A stretch of DNA of 64,000 bases. Origin: Lunularia cruciata (taxonomy: Eukaryota; Streptophyta; Marchantiopsida; Lunulariales; Lunulariaceae). The DNA is taken from assembly GCA_948567375.1 (NCBI GenBank), contig OX419759.1, positions 48,523,493 through 48,587,492 on the forward strand, read 5' to 3'. The notes beneath the pieces were generated by a model. The model saw only the letters and a list, made by a program, of their open reading frames with translations. It searched no databases and had not been told where the DNA came from. Positions 10,165-20,953 of this stretch are shown here, one piece after another (the first letter of the stretch is position 1; every line of letters starts with the position of its first letter). Position numbers and translations under genes: made by a program.

Positions 10165-10915
10165 TCATGATTGGATATATTTTGTGATCTTTAATGACAT
10201 ACTTTTTCCATGTTATCATTGTGTCATTTGCACTCATTCTCATCTTTGCATACGCTTTCATTTGAAGATAATTCTATTACTTGAGTAGTTTGTTTTTACT
10301 TCTTAAAGGCCTAAATTTTAGGTCACGTGGCTATTGGTTTCATATGAGTGTTTGTTGTATTGTAAGTCTCCTCCGCCTTTACAAACCTCTTTCATTTTGC
10401 ACATTCCATATCAATTCTCTTGTCTTTATCTGCTTCTCTAATTAAGTTTGGTCTCATACTAAAGTACTATAGAGGATATAAGTGATTGGAACTTTTCTTC
10501 CTTTGTAAGAACGTTCATGCTTATATAGAATTGTTCTATGAAGGAAGGTACAATTGTAACACTTCACTACTCAGTTATCTCTTGTACTAACTCAGCCACA
10601 CATTCATGAAATATCTATATCTAGCTCATTGCTTTGTGCTTATAGAGAAGTTGGAAGAAATAGCCTAGTTCAAGTTGACATAGGCAGTTCATTTGGACTA
10701 GAACAATCTCATGATTGTTTTATTGATGAATTGGAAAATAGGATTTTTGAGGGATTCAACTTGATAGTCATTAATTTTTTTCACTTTTTCAAATAAATCA
10801 TTTATCTTGGCTTTAAGCTTCTTACTAGGATGACCATGGGGGTTTCTATTAACATCTGGTAGAATGGTGAGATTTTATTTCCAAGAACATACTTCTAATG
10901 ATCTTTTGTCCAAAA
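10165..10915. repeat. Diverged long direct repeat, right copy
   Basis: Matches 1-740 in the same orientation with many substitutions. No coding capacity seen. Confidence 0.75.
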
Positions 10916-11130
10916 TATTGAATTGCCTCTCAAGAACTTAGAGCTTGGATCATCATTGTCACAAAATTCTTCTAGTATGGAAACATTGGAGATGTTCCAA
11001 TTTCATGACAAGAAGTCTAGTAAAGTATTTGGCTTGTAGGTGAATCCATATTCAAATTTGTTAAGAGTTTTACTAATGATATTGGGGTCTTTTTGTTGTT
11101 TCCTTGTATCCCACTTTTTACACCATTGCT

Positions 11131-11163
11131 ACATTCATTTGCAATGTTATTGCAAATGAATGT
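11131..11163. repeat. Perfect 15-bp inverted repeat with 3-nt loop
   Basis: acattcatttgcaat (11131-11145), loop gtt, then its exact reverse complement (11149-11163). Pairing stops at the next base on each side. No coding context. Confidence 0.85.
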
Positions 11164-11951
11164 TATTGACATGTGGATCTACACAACCCAAATATACCCT
11201 CTTGCACAAACTCTCAAAGTGTCAAGGACATAGTTGCCAAAACAAGCTCCTACTAGGACAAGATGTCAATGGAAAGGAATTTTTATAAGTAAATTTGCAA
11301 AAAGTTCTACCCCATAGTGTAAGTCTCCATTTAATAGTTAGGGCAAACCATTTTGACATGTGGTGGTTGTTGCGGTTGGCAAAGAGTCTCACATTTGGCA
11401 TGAAAATGTTTTGGTCAAGGCAAATGGTTTTGCTTTTTGTTTTTTGGTAGTGCAACCATGCTACTTGAGTGCTTGCATTAACACTTGGCCATGCAAACAT
11501 TTGATAGTTGTAGTACTTCTTGCAAACTTGTACTTATATTACTTGGTTGCACAAAGTCATAGCGGTCCTCACGATCCTCGACCTTGTAATTTTATGATTT
11601 TTAAGATCATTTGGCTTGTATTTATAAAGATCTCAAGGTTCATTGTGATGAAGTTTACAAATTGTGATGAAGTCACCCGATGATTGTGGTTATGATGATA
11701 GTACATATGATCTTAGTATTGAGTAGGAGGGTCTTTGTCTTTGTAGGCTACTTTGTTGTAGGAGTGGTCATGTACCTTACCCTTTAGATTGTAGGCCCAT
11801 ATGGTAAAAGGCATCATCCTAGCCATATTACAAGTTTGACCAACAAATAACACAAATTCATTTATTTTTGTCAGCTAAATACTACACTACCTCATACTAT
11901 CTCCTATCCTCCTAAAAATTAATACAAAATTGCTCTCATAAGTCAAAGATG

Positions 11952-12119
11952 GATCACCACAATTATATTTATTTACCTTATCCATATATTTATGTGTGGA
12001 TTTATAAATTATAAGAGATTTGATAAAAAGGTTGATCACCACAATCATACTATATTTATTTACCTTATCCATATTTTATGTATGGATTTACAATTACAAG
12101 AGATATGATAGAAAGGAAT
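11952..12119. repeat. Two tandem copies of an 82-bp AT-rich unit
   Basis: Units begin gatcaccacaat at 11952 and 12034. Both contain tatttatttaccttatccata and agagat-tgata blocks, with small indels between the copies. Confidence 0.8.
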
Positions 12120-13182
12120 TCTACTAAAGACAAATTCAACTTAGTGCCAAATCTTTTAAAACTCTTTACTATTCTGTAATTTGGTACCGACACCTTTTTT
12201 ATCACCATACAATAATAGTCTTTGTATGAAAATCTAAGCTATTATTTTTAAAGGGATAAATTAACTTCCTAATGTATAGTGAGATATCTCTTTTCAATAT
12301 CATACGATATACAATTGTGTAAGTTTATGAATTTGATGTCAAATTCTACTAGGTTTTTTTTAGATTTATGTCATTAGTATGAAATTTAATCAATGTATAT
12401 TTATAGAACTGTTTATATTAAAAAATACTAACCAAGAAACAAGAAAATTTGCAAAAATAACTTAAAATTTATAACATAAGCCTCTCTTTATATTCTTTAT
12501 ATGTTCCTTAGATCTGTGAAAGCATCATTAAACATTTCAAATTTACACTATAAAATAAGAATATAATAACATGTGAATTGAAACCCTAACCTATCCATAT
12601 TATTTTGGGATGAGCTATTTTCACTACATTTAAGCCCATGTTCCGACATTGAAATTAGTCTTGGGTCAAATCTACAATGTTGTGGTGGAAATAGCAAGAA
12701 GTGTGCATGTACTATTATACACACATCAATCAATACGAATGTAGCAATATATTTACAAAGGTAGGTCAATTGGCAATGAAAACTTAAACAAACCAGAGGA
12801 ATGAACAAATACTCTGGACTTTTATATATTCATAAATTTGTGGAATTAATTCTTGAAAGTATCGCAAGTATTAAAAAACATTATATGGTGAGCCTCCAAA
12901 CAATTTGTCCAACTAGAGACCAATTCCAAGATTGATATCCTTATCTAGCGATTTAATTTTTGTTGGAAATTCTACAACTTCTTGTGAGAGATCATATTCT
13001 TTATTAATATAAAAAATCATCAAATTTAGTAAGTTTGTAGGGACCAGTAAGATCTATCACGGAAGAAGAAATATTGAGGCAAGTTGTTCCCTAGTTTACC
13101 CCTTTTTTGTGGAGATGTTCTGGAGAGTGTGGAGACGGGAGACGGAGAGATGCGAGAGGAAATATCTATATTTGTTGGGCGT

Positions 13183-13921
13183 TGTAATACCAAGGGTTAG
13201 CCATATGATCTAGATGTGAAATTTGGTTTGGTAACTTCTAGAATGATTTCATACATGATGGTCAAAATAGATCAGATAGAAGTATCACCAAAAGAGTACT
13301 TCTACTAATAGGGCAGAAACCAAAATAGACTTGAGAACCTTAGAACCAATAGCTAGACATATGATTTAAAGGTGAGAATTGGTTTGGTAACATCTGGAAG
13401 GATGTTACACATGATGGACTAAGCAGATCAGAAAGAAGTATCACCAAAAGGGGACTTCTACTAATAGAGTAGGAACTGAAATATGCCTGAAATCTTTGAA
13501 TGCAATTTCGGAGGCCTAAACGGATGAATTAGGCCTCTAAAATGTGCAGATTCCCCCCCCAAAAGAGGATAGTTTGGTCTCCCCTCCCCCTTGCTTTGTC
13601 TCATCAAGAGCTTTCCAATGATACCTTACTCACGTGATTTTGAGATTCCTACAGGAAGATTCCCTAAAAGATTCTCTCCGGTCAAAGCTTGTTTGACCAA
13701 CCAGATAGGACCTAGACCAGACAGGTCACCCATCCAAGTAAGTAATCAAAGGGTGGAGCTTGCTGACATGTCACCTATCTGTGTCCCTAATCCTATGGTG
13801 GAGCTTCCTTGGAGGAGATCCTCTTTGTCTATATAATAAAGAGAAGGTGCTCCCTTGGGGTATCGAATGTTTGAGTGTGCAATCTGTGTTTTCTCTCTTC
13901 TCTTGTCCTCGGAGTATTACA
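13183..13921 (+). mobile_element. Solo LTR of TGTAATACC family
   Basis: Begins TGTAATACC and ends AGTATTACA, 739 bp. Flanks are GGCGT (13178-13182) and GGCGC (13922-13926), a 5-bp target duplication with one mismatch at the LTR-proximal base. A TATA-like TATATAAT lies at 13830-13837. No internal domain adjoins it. Confidence 0.9.
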
Positions 13922-14343
13922 GGCGCTCTCTTGTATATAGCATTGAGTGCTCTCTTGCATATAACACTCGAGTGAATAGTCGATTTTGCTTGTTTTTAAT
14001 TTTGGTTTGATTGGTATCTAGATTGAAGACTATGGAGAATTGAGTAGAAATTTATAAGGGTTTCTAAGTTTTTTTAAGGTTTAGAGTGATCCTTACACAT
14101 TGAGAGTGATGGGTCTGGAATTTTCATTTCTAATCTCTTGGTTTTCATGATTAAGTTCCAACTTGAATTTAGTTAAAAAAATTTGGAAATAGAAATTGAA
14201 AGTTATGAGAGTTTATAGTTTTTTGGGTTTAACAAGATTGTATTTTCTTATGTGAGTTGGGATGTGAGAGGTTGTGGTTTTACAAGTTTGGGGAGATATG
14301 GAGAGTAGCATCATGTGTTACTATAGTTATTCTTGTGCTAGCC

Positions 14344-14694
14344 ATGGCTACACCTTTGCATGCGGGGCCGCCTAGAGCTGCTCGGGATACACCATGCCTG
14401 GTGTGTCACCGACGCTTTATCTTGCAAGGGGTAAAGACCCATGTGAGAAGGATGCACAAAGACTATGATTGGACTACTTGGGATGCCCACGTGAGGCAAG
14501 CAATCACGTCGATGACAATGACACTCGGCATTCCGCACGCTTCTTCTATCCCTTTGTTGACGTTGACCGTTCCATGGATACCAATAGTTATGGGAGGTGG
14601 AGCGAGTTACATTTTGTGTTTATTTGAGACTAGTTTTCCATATCCATGTCTATTCCATAGGTTATCCCGCACATTCCATGATGAGGTTAGATAG
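14344..14694 (+). CDS. Hypothetical small ORF with C2H2-like zinc-finger pattern
   Basis: ATG at 14344 gives a 116-residue frame. I do not recognise the family. It contains CLVCHRRF followed by THVRRMH, that is C-x2-C-x11-H-x4-H, one residue short of the classical C2H2 finger spacing. The frame is open upstream to 14257 without another ATG, and a hydrophobic stretch ILVLA precedes the chosen start. The C-terminal third is hydrophobic and poorly gene-like. It starts 420 bp after a solo LTR, so it could be a fragment of a transposon gene, a short gene, or chance. Confidence 0.3.
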   Translation: MATPLHAGPPRAARDTPCLVCHRRFILQGVKTHVRRMHKDYDWTTWDAHVRQAITSMTMTLGIPHASSIPLLTLTVPWIPIVMGGGASYILCLFETSFPYPCLFHRLSRTFHDEVR

Positions 14695-15947
14695 ACTTTT
14701 TGCCTATCATTTGATCATATTGCATGGATCCCTTTGATGAGTTAGCATGGTTCCTATTCTTACTCCCTCGATGGTGTCTTTGTTATGCTAGAGGGACATG
14801 CGGTGCATAGAGAAATGACGGTTAGATTTTGTAGATTTTGAGTTGAGTATTAGCACACTTCATGCAAAGTCTATTAGGGCTAGGGTTAAAAATATAGAAA
14901 TTGTGGAAAATAGCTCATGCTCTAACTACATTTCATAATATGGCGTTGGCTTTTGTATTTTGTATGTATGTAGCCTAGTTGCAGGTGGGTTTGTGAATGA
15001 AATAGTTGTAAACTTTGATTTCTCAGATAAAGTTTGGCTTAAAAATTGTCAAAACGAGGGTGACATTTCTAGATCCGCACTCTATTCTTCTAGCCGTCAT
15101 TAAATCGTACTTAAAGGAGAATACCGATGTACTGATGGAAGTTGAAGGTTTTCTGCAAATCCATCTTCCGCCCCGCCCGATTAGGGCTTAGTCCTGTTCA
15201 GTGCTAAGTGTGGAGATAGCCCAAATTAGTGTGATTACCAGTATTTAATTAATGGAATTAATTGCAATGGAATCCCCACCCCAAGTCAACGAGGTGAAAT
15301 TGAGCAGGTGAGGAGGCAGCTTCCACCAGCGAGACACAATCCACTACCAGTCGGCCGCAGGCGGATCAGAATTCACTCCCCACTTGCATTCCCTCCGACT
15401 TCGATTCTTCCCAAATCGCCTCAAAGTTCACATTCAACGAGGAAGCCTTTTTCTCTACTGTATTTCAAGACACACAAGGAGAGTTGAATAAAGCTGTAAG
15501 ATATTCTTCTCGATCTTCACGACCTCTTCCTTGGAAGTTTTCTTGCGCTTCGTTGATTTACGTGGACATTTCCGGACTACGAAATCTGGTTGTGTTTATA
15601 TACATGTCGTCGAACGGGTTTTTGGTGATGCATATTGCTTTGTGCTGTGAATGATGCAGTAGCTGTGTGTGCTTGACTGCTCCCGGGTACTTCGCGTGTT
15701 CAGCGATAGGTTTGTGCGGCTGAGGAGCAAGACTGTGGTCTTTTATTTGTTTACGTCCAGATAAGTTAGCAACACGACTCTTCAACTCGAATTTTGATTT
15801 TGGTATGCTGTGTTCTCCCGCAGGATTATCTTCTCCACGTCCAACGTCTCTTTTGCTTTTCTGAACGTCAGCGAATTAAAGGGAGCATAGAGTGTGAGTG
15901 GAGCTAAGGCCATAACGCATATTCATCAACGTTATGTCTCTTCTACC

Positions 15948-15962
15948 AAACCCTAAGCCCAA
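15948..15962 (+). promoter_or_regulatory. Telo-box with adjacent site II motif
   Basis: AAACCCTAA (15948-15956) runs into AGCCCA, the reverse of the site II motif TGGGCT. This pair is a known signature in plant promoters of ribosomal-protein and ribosome-biogenesis genes. It lies about 390 bp upstream of the ATG of the NOPCHAP1-like gene. Confidence 0.6.
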
Positions 15963-16246
15963 TGAAAGGGAAGGAAGAACTGTTTTGTGAACGGTAAGAG
16001 AGATTTTACCAGTGACTAAGCAGTGTGACATCTTGTCGGTACAGTGAATGCCCGCTCAGGAATGAATTAGAACCTCGGTGCTAACGACGGAAGCCACTCG
16101 GACACTATTCCGCTGTCCACGGCAAGTGGAATAGGAGGTCATCGCATGATAGAAGCACACTTCAGCTCCATTTCAGCTTCGTGCGTAGTGTGTCGCACCG
16201 AAGCCGGTGCAAAAACTAGCCGGTGCAAGGTTCCGTCTCTGCTACC

Positions 16247-16255
16247 AAACCCTAA
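16247..16255 (+). promoter_or_regulatory. Second telo-box
   Basis: AAACCCTAA again, within a repeated ctaccaaaccctaa context, 94 bp before the ATG at 16349. It may lie in the 5' UTR or the proximal promoter. Confidence 0.55.
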
Positions 16256-16348
16256 ACTCTCTTGTTGCGTTGTTGATTTGATATGTGCGACAATACGTTT
16301 GGCCTATCTATCTTATGAGGTTCACATTTCCGCTTCTTAGGTTCGAGG

Positions 16349-17680
16349 ATGGAAGATGAGAGAGCATCAAATAGTAACAAGACCAAGGTGTCCGTCTCCG
16401 CAGACCTGCTCGACTTTGAGCACAATGCGTCCGCACTTGGTAACACATGTTTTGTTATCAGATAAAGCTACAATAGTGGGATTGGTTTTGGAAAGATGCG
16501 TCAGAAGTTTCGCGTGCTGAATTTGAGGTCTTCTTTTTTGCTGTTTCGGTACAACTCACTTCAAATGTGTGCAGAGAAACGTCTATTAGTGTGGACCCAA
16601 GGAAACAAGCTAGCAAATGCTAGTATCTTGCTAAGAGGACCACTCACCACAGGACCGACTCCAGAAAGCAGTGGTTAGATTCAAACCAACGCCACAAGTT
16701 GAGCTCCGTTTTGAAGCAACTTTGCAGATGTTTAGGGCGGGAGAGGCGAGACAACGAGTTTGTGTCTTCTATCTAACTCTACCCAGATGGATTTTGCAGT
16801 TTTGGGACGAATTAAGTCTTTCCTTCCCACATTGGATGAAGCTAACCGGAAGTTGTTCTCAGATATTAAGGTATGAGATGACTAGATTATTTACTAGGAC
16901 TTTCTAGGATACCTATGAGCAGAATTAAAGGCTGATCGAATAGTGGCTTGACGTCAAAGCTACTTCACTGCGTCAGTGGTCAGATTCTTTGGTAAGGCGT
17001 TCTCATCGATCTCGTCTTCTTCAGGCGAATGGAGCTGAGCAGTTCAATATCGAGAGCGTCACAGATGCTGATGAACGATATGTTCAAATGGTATGTCAAA
17101 AGTCTTCGCACCTTTCTTAGTTTTATACAACTTTACTAACATTTGTAGTTCTCCTGCCGAATTGTGGGGATATGCGCCTTGTAGGATTCACTGTAGAAGA
17201 TATTCGTTGTCGATGTATTCTCAATCAATCATTGAGTACCGGGGATAAAATAAAATGATAATTCGTAGTTCCTCATTTGCTAAGTACTGCTGCTTGAGTC
17301 CACTGTTGAGTTCCTGGACATTTTTCCAAATCCAGTGTTTTTGAGTTTCACTGAGTCTATCCTGACACCAGCAACTTATCTTCTCTTCTTTGGATCAGGA
17401 CTTGGCTCTCGGAGTAGCCGACCTACACACTCCGGAGGCCATTGCTGCAGCAGAGTTAGCCGCCAATGGTCACGTGCATCATGTAGATGTTACCGCAAAT
17501 TCTCGTAATGATAATTCTGATAGTGACAGTGATGATGAAGGGGTTCCTAACGCAAGTGATATGCATTCTTTGATGAATCTCATTAGAGTGCAGGATATCC
17601 GACAGAATCAACATACTGAATGTCAAGAAGATCCAAACGAGAAGAAAGATCTCAAACGGAAAAAAATAGAGCAATTATAG
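16349..17680 (+). CDS. NOPCHAP1: NOPCHAP1-like small acidic protein (DUF4598 type), 5 exons
   Basis: Exons read as 16349-16439, 16575-16673, 16800-16870, 17025-17090 and 17399-17680. All introns are GT-AG, phases fit, and the joined frame is 202 residues. The start is the first ATG in the only frame that joins cleanly. Visible motifs: LLVWTQGNKL (exon 2), VLGRIKSFLPTLDEAN (exon 3), FNIESVTDADERYVQM (exon 4), DLALGVADL, then an acidic stretch SDSDSDDE and a basic tail (exon 5). From memory, the FLP-x-x-x-x-AN and M-D-x-ALGV signatures match NOPCHAP1/C12orf45 proteins, which help assemble box C/D snoRNPs with R2TP; human length is similar (about 185). The family assignment is by eye. Exon 3 could alternatively begin at the nearby ATG 16793, but that breaks the phase with exon 2. 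Telo-box motifs upstream fit a ribosome-biogenesis role. Confidence 0.68.
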
Positions 17681-18600
17681 GAGAAACTATTAAGTTCGAG
17701 TATATATGTATGAATACAGTTTTGTACTTGCGTCATCTGTAAATAGATATTGTTGGTTGTAAGTCAGTTTTTAGGTGCTTTCGTGGTTCGATATTGTTCC
17801 AGTGAATCGAGAGCCCAGGATTTGCTTTCACGGACGGTGTGTGTCTTCGTCCCTTTGGATGGACAGTGGGAGTAGTTAGGAGCTGAGGAGCCTGTTGGCG
17901 ACCTCAATTTATAGATCACAACTCATTTTTACAGTTATGATCGAAGCTTAGTTCTGCGTTTCTCATGTTAGTATGATGGTTGTAAAGTCGCATGATCAAC
18001 TTATGAATTGAGTGGGAGCTTCAGAAACTAGCAGTGGATTCATCTCACAAGTAAACCACCCTATTCTCCTGGCCTAAGGTCTCAAGCGCAGTCTCAATCA
18101 CGCACTCGAGTAAAGACATGAACCTTGGTGGCTTGGTTCCACCTGCACACATGGCCAGCTTGCAAAATAAGACGGTTGGATGCATGATAATCTCACAGCT
18201 TCTTGCATGGTTGGCGTTGGATCAGTTAACAATTTGCAGAGGTAAACAGGCATAAATTCTTTGCTTGGATCAAAGTGTATTACATGTGAATCAACGTGTA
18301 TCATGCTACCAAAATCAAGCTTTCCATGACTTGGTGTGTATTACACTATACTAATTTAATGACTTTTGTGTCTAAGTGAAGGTAATACATAAATTGGTGG
18401 CTACACCCTTCTCAAAATTTAGTGACTTTTGGAGCCTAGATGAATAAATTGGTTGACTTGATGGCTACACAATTGATGGCTATTCCGCTCATGGTGTGAA
18501 CTATATTGTTTAAATTTGAGGATTTTTGGGGTTTTTTTCTCCTACTAATGAGTTCTATACTAAACAAAATGGTAACGACCCGAAACCGTAACTAATCCCG
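17681..18600. other. 3' flank of the NOPCHAP1-like gene, intergenic
   Basis: No gene seen. The 3' UTR presumably lies in the first few hundred bases. An AT-rich stretch leads to the minisatellite at 18624. Confidence 0.5.
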
Positions 18601-18623
18601 AACTCAGTGAAACAAACCTTCAC

Positions 18624-18902
18624 GAACCCGCAGTGAAACCCACAAGACCCAGGAAAAAGTCTTACAAACCCATGGCGGAATCCCAACGACCATGGCAAAA
18701 GCAAAACGGATCCCAGCAAAACCTCCATGAACCTGACTAAACTCCAACGAATCTGCGGCAAAATCCTCACGATCATCGGAACACTCCAATAAACACATAG
18801 CAAAACTCTCATGACTATGGAGAAAGTTTATTGAAACCGCAGCAAAACCACCTTGACCAGGACAAATCTCCAAGGCAACCGCAGCAAAACTCCGGCAAAA
18901 AC
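18624..18902. repeat. 42-bp minisatellite, about 6.6 units
   Basis: Degenerate units of exactly 42 bp start at 18624, 18666, 18708, 18750, 18792 and 18834, with a partial unit from 18876. Most share a g-c-a-a-a-a core about 10 bp from the unit start. As 42 is a multiple of three, the minus strand stays open over 18930-18604 and would encode 14-residue repeats of the type FAA-x-x-x-E. No start, splice or neighbour supports translation. Confidence 0.88.
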
Positions 18903-18930
18903 CAGACACAAAGTGAATGGTTCCGAGCAA

Positions 18931-20070
18931 AATGGCAGCAGGTGGCCATTAGATGTATAAATGAATAGATGGAAGAGTGGCATTATCCTCTTGTATAAAG
19001 AATACAAATACCTTGCAAGTAGGTATTAAAAACAGGTATATATCTCTTGTATGAAAGTACAAGTACCTTGCTAGGAGGTATATTAAAACCACAAACCAAC
19101 TAAAGAGCACTCCAAAACGAGCAAAGGTGAAGCATAAACATACTCCATTCCAATGTCATTTGATCTACTCCACGCTTTGCACTTCAAGCTTGCACTATAC
19201 CACTATCACTATATCACTTGCTCTACCCCAATGGTCACTTGAACTCAATGACTAATGAGTAACACTTGCACTTCTCCTTTTCACTTCAAATATTCTCACT
19301 AATTGCTTTCACTTGAATTGCAAGGGATATATTTGGGCATTGTAAATTTTGGATTGCTGCTATAGCTCTTGACCGGTGTTCCCGTCTACATTAGAGAATA
19401 TACTCATTATATCCTTTATCTCCTCTGGTGTTTTTCTAGTTTTGGATAATTCCAAAATCGTGGAAAGCACCCCTTTAGATTTTGCACTCTTCTCTTTGAA
19501 TCTCATCTTTCTTAACTGGGAACTTCAAACGTTATTTTCTAATTTTCTTTTCATTCAAAACTTTTAAACCTTTTGATCCTTTGTGCTTTGATTTTGGCAA
19601 ACTTACATCTCTTTCTTGCAGTGACCAACTCAATCCTCAATTTCAAATATCAGAAAGATCATGAGTAAAAGCAACCAGAGTTGCGTAAGATGGTACCTTG
19701 TCACCAGAAACTTTTTCTTCTTTTCCTTGATTCACTCTCCCTTTCTCAATCCTTGTCACCCTCATTCTCTCCTCCCAGCTCTTGGTCTCCTTTTTGTGCT
19801 CGAGGTTCTTCTTTGGCAGATGTAATTGGTTTCTCCATCCTTGTCACCTCATTCTCTCCTCCCATCTCTCGGTCTCCTACTTATGCTTGAGGTTCTTCTT
19901 TGCTAGGTGTAGTTGTTTGAGGCGGAATGTACTCATGTGGTGATCTCTACTAGGGTGAAATGATGGAATTCAACTCTTCTCATACGTGGGCATAGTGTTC
20001 CGAGGAGTCCCATGAGAAAATGGGATGTAAGTAAATGACTGTCATACCTATGATAGTCATTCCATGTAGT
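18931..20070. other. Intergenic DNA with a short tandem duplication
   Basis: No supportable gene. At 19751 and 19839 two diverged 88-bp units begin ccttgtcacc and share a ctcctccca-tct block and gaggttcttcttt. Confidence 0.5.
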
Positions 20071-20382
20071 CAAGAATGGATCTTTGATTTTGCTAATATT
20101 TCTCTCCCATCATTGGGGAGGTTAGGTGTAGAAAATGAATTTTCTGAGATAGTCATAGATGAATGTGGTTCTCGAGCTAGGAACACTAAACCCTGAAGAA
20201 TACAATTGTAGGTTTCTTGTTTCTAACCCAAAAAAATCTTCATCCAATGATGGCTCACATGGATGCTCACATGAAACTCGAGAACCACATTCATCTATGA
20301 CTATCTCAGAAAATTCATTTTCTACACCTAACCTCTCCAATGATGGGAGAGAAATATTAGCAAAATCAAAGATCCATTCTTG
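20071..20382. repeat. 106-bp near-perfect inverted repeat with 100-bp spacer
   Basis: Arm 1 is 20071-20176 and arm 2 is 20277-20382. The arms are reverse complements with one mismatch that I can find (gggg versus gaga in the cattgg context). Similarity continues weakly beyond the outer ends. The minus-strand arm 2 encodes WIFDFANISLPSLERL in frame with upstream gene-like sequence, so arm 1 is an inverted copy of a coding-like fragment. A transcript of either strand would fold into a long hairpin. Confidence 0.93.
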
Positions 20383-20905
20383 CATAATGGAGACAGATGA
20401 TCCAACATATCCTTGATAGTCCTCCATCTTTGTTTGAACGCCTTCTCAGGGAGTCCTTACCCAATGTATTTGCCTTTTCCATGTTAGAGCTTGTCTGTAA
20501 GGGGCCATGTAACGAGCATCTTTTTTGTATAACCTCTCCACATTCATTGATTCCTGAAAACCCTTTCCAAATTTCACTGGGTAAATAGCCATGTAACTAA
20601 AATACTGTACTCTTTTGAATAGGTTTCTTGTAGCTACCCCACGTATTTGCTTGAAATGTTCAGTGTCATCAAGATAGTCTAATATCAAACAATTATAGTG
20701 AAAGACCATTCTAAATCTTTCTTCATCCTTTGCTTTTGGTTTGGGCACCATAGATAAAAGCCACGTAGACTACCCCATCAGTCCCACGAATACTATGCTT
20801 AACAAATCCTGAATTTTTGAGACAAAAGAAGTTGAACAGATGTGCACAATTTGAACCAAACTCACAAAGATTATCACTTTGACTTATGAGCAAAGATGCG
20901 CACAA
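20122..20905 (-). pseudogene. Unrecognised gene fragment on the minus strand
   Basis: Reading from about 20905 down, the minus strand has protein-like open stretches in different frames: 20905-20723 (includes SIRGTDGVVYVAF), 20751-20446 (includes HYNCLILDYLDDTEHFKQ and FSYMAIYPVKFGKGF) and 20427-20122 (includes WIFDFANISLPSLERL). Composition looks like real coding sequence, but I do not recognise the family. The frame changes could be short introns or indels. Its upstream end carries a perfect-looking 56-bp tandem duplication and its downstream end is an inverted duplication, so it is probably a rearranged gene remnant. Confidence 0.4.
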
Positions 20906-20950
20906 TTTGAACCAAACTCACAAAGATTATCACTTTGACTTATGAGCAAA
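20839..20950. repeat. 56-bp tandem duplication
   Basis: Two copies (20839-20894 and 20895-20950) beginning gatg-t/c-gcacaatttg differ at one base that I can find. It is therefore a recent event, and 56 is not a multiple of three, so it would break the minus-strand frame. Confidence 0.9.
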
Positions 20951-20953
20951 GAT

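Larger units (their letters stand above)
10916..13182. other. AT-rich intergenic DNA with small repeats
   Basis: No supportable gene. It contains a perfect 15-bp hairpin (11131-11163) and an 82-bp tandem duplication (11952-12119), and is otherwise featureless. Confidence 0.5.

Noticed and set aside
11131-11163. The 15-bp hairpin as a rho-independent terminator or tRNA-like structure
   Set aside because: AT-rich stem, no T tract, no gene upstream, and the genome is eukaryotic.
18555-18930. Minus-strand frames over the minisatellite as a real gene
   Set aside because: No splice, start or neighbour support; the openness follows from a 42-bp unit. Kept only as a finding.
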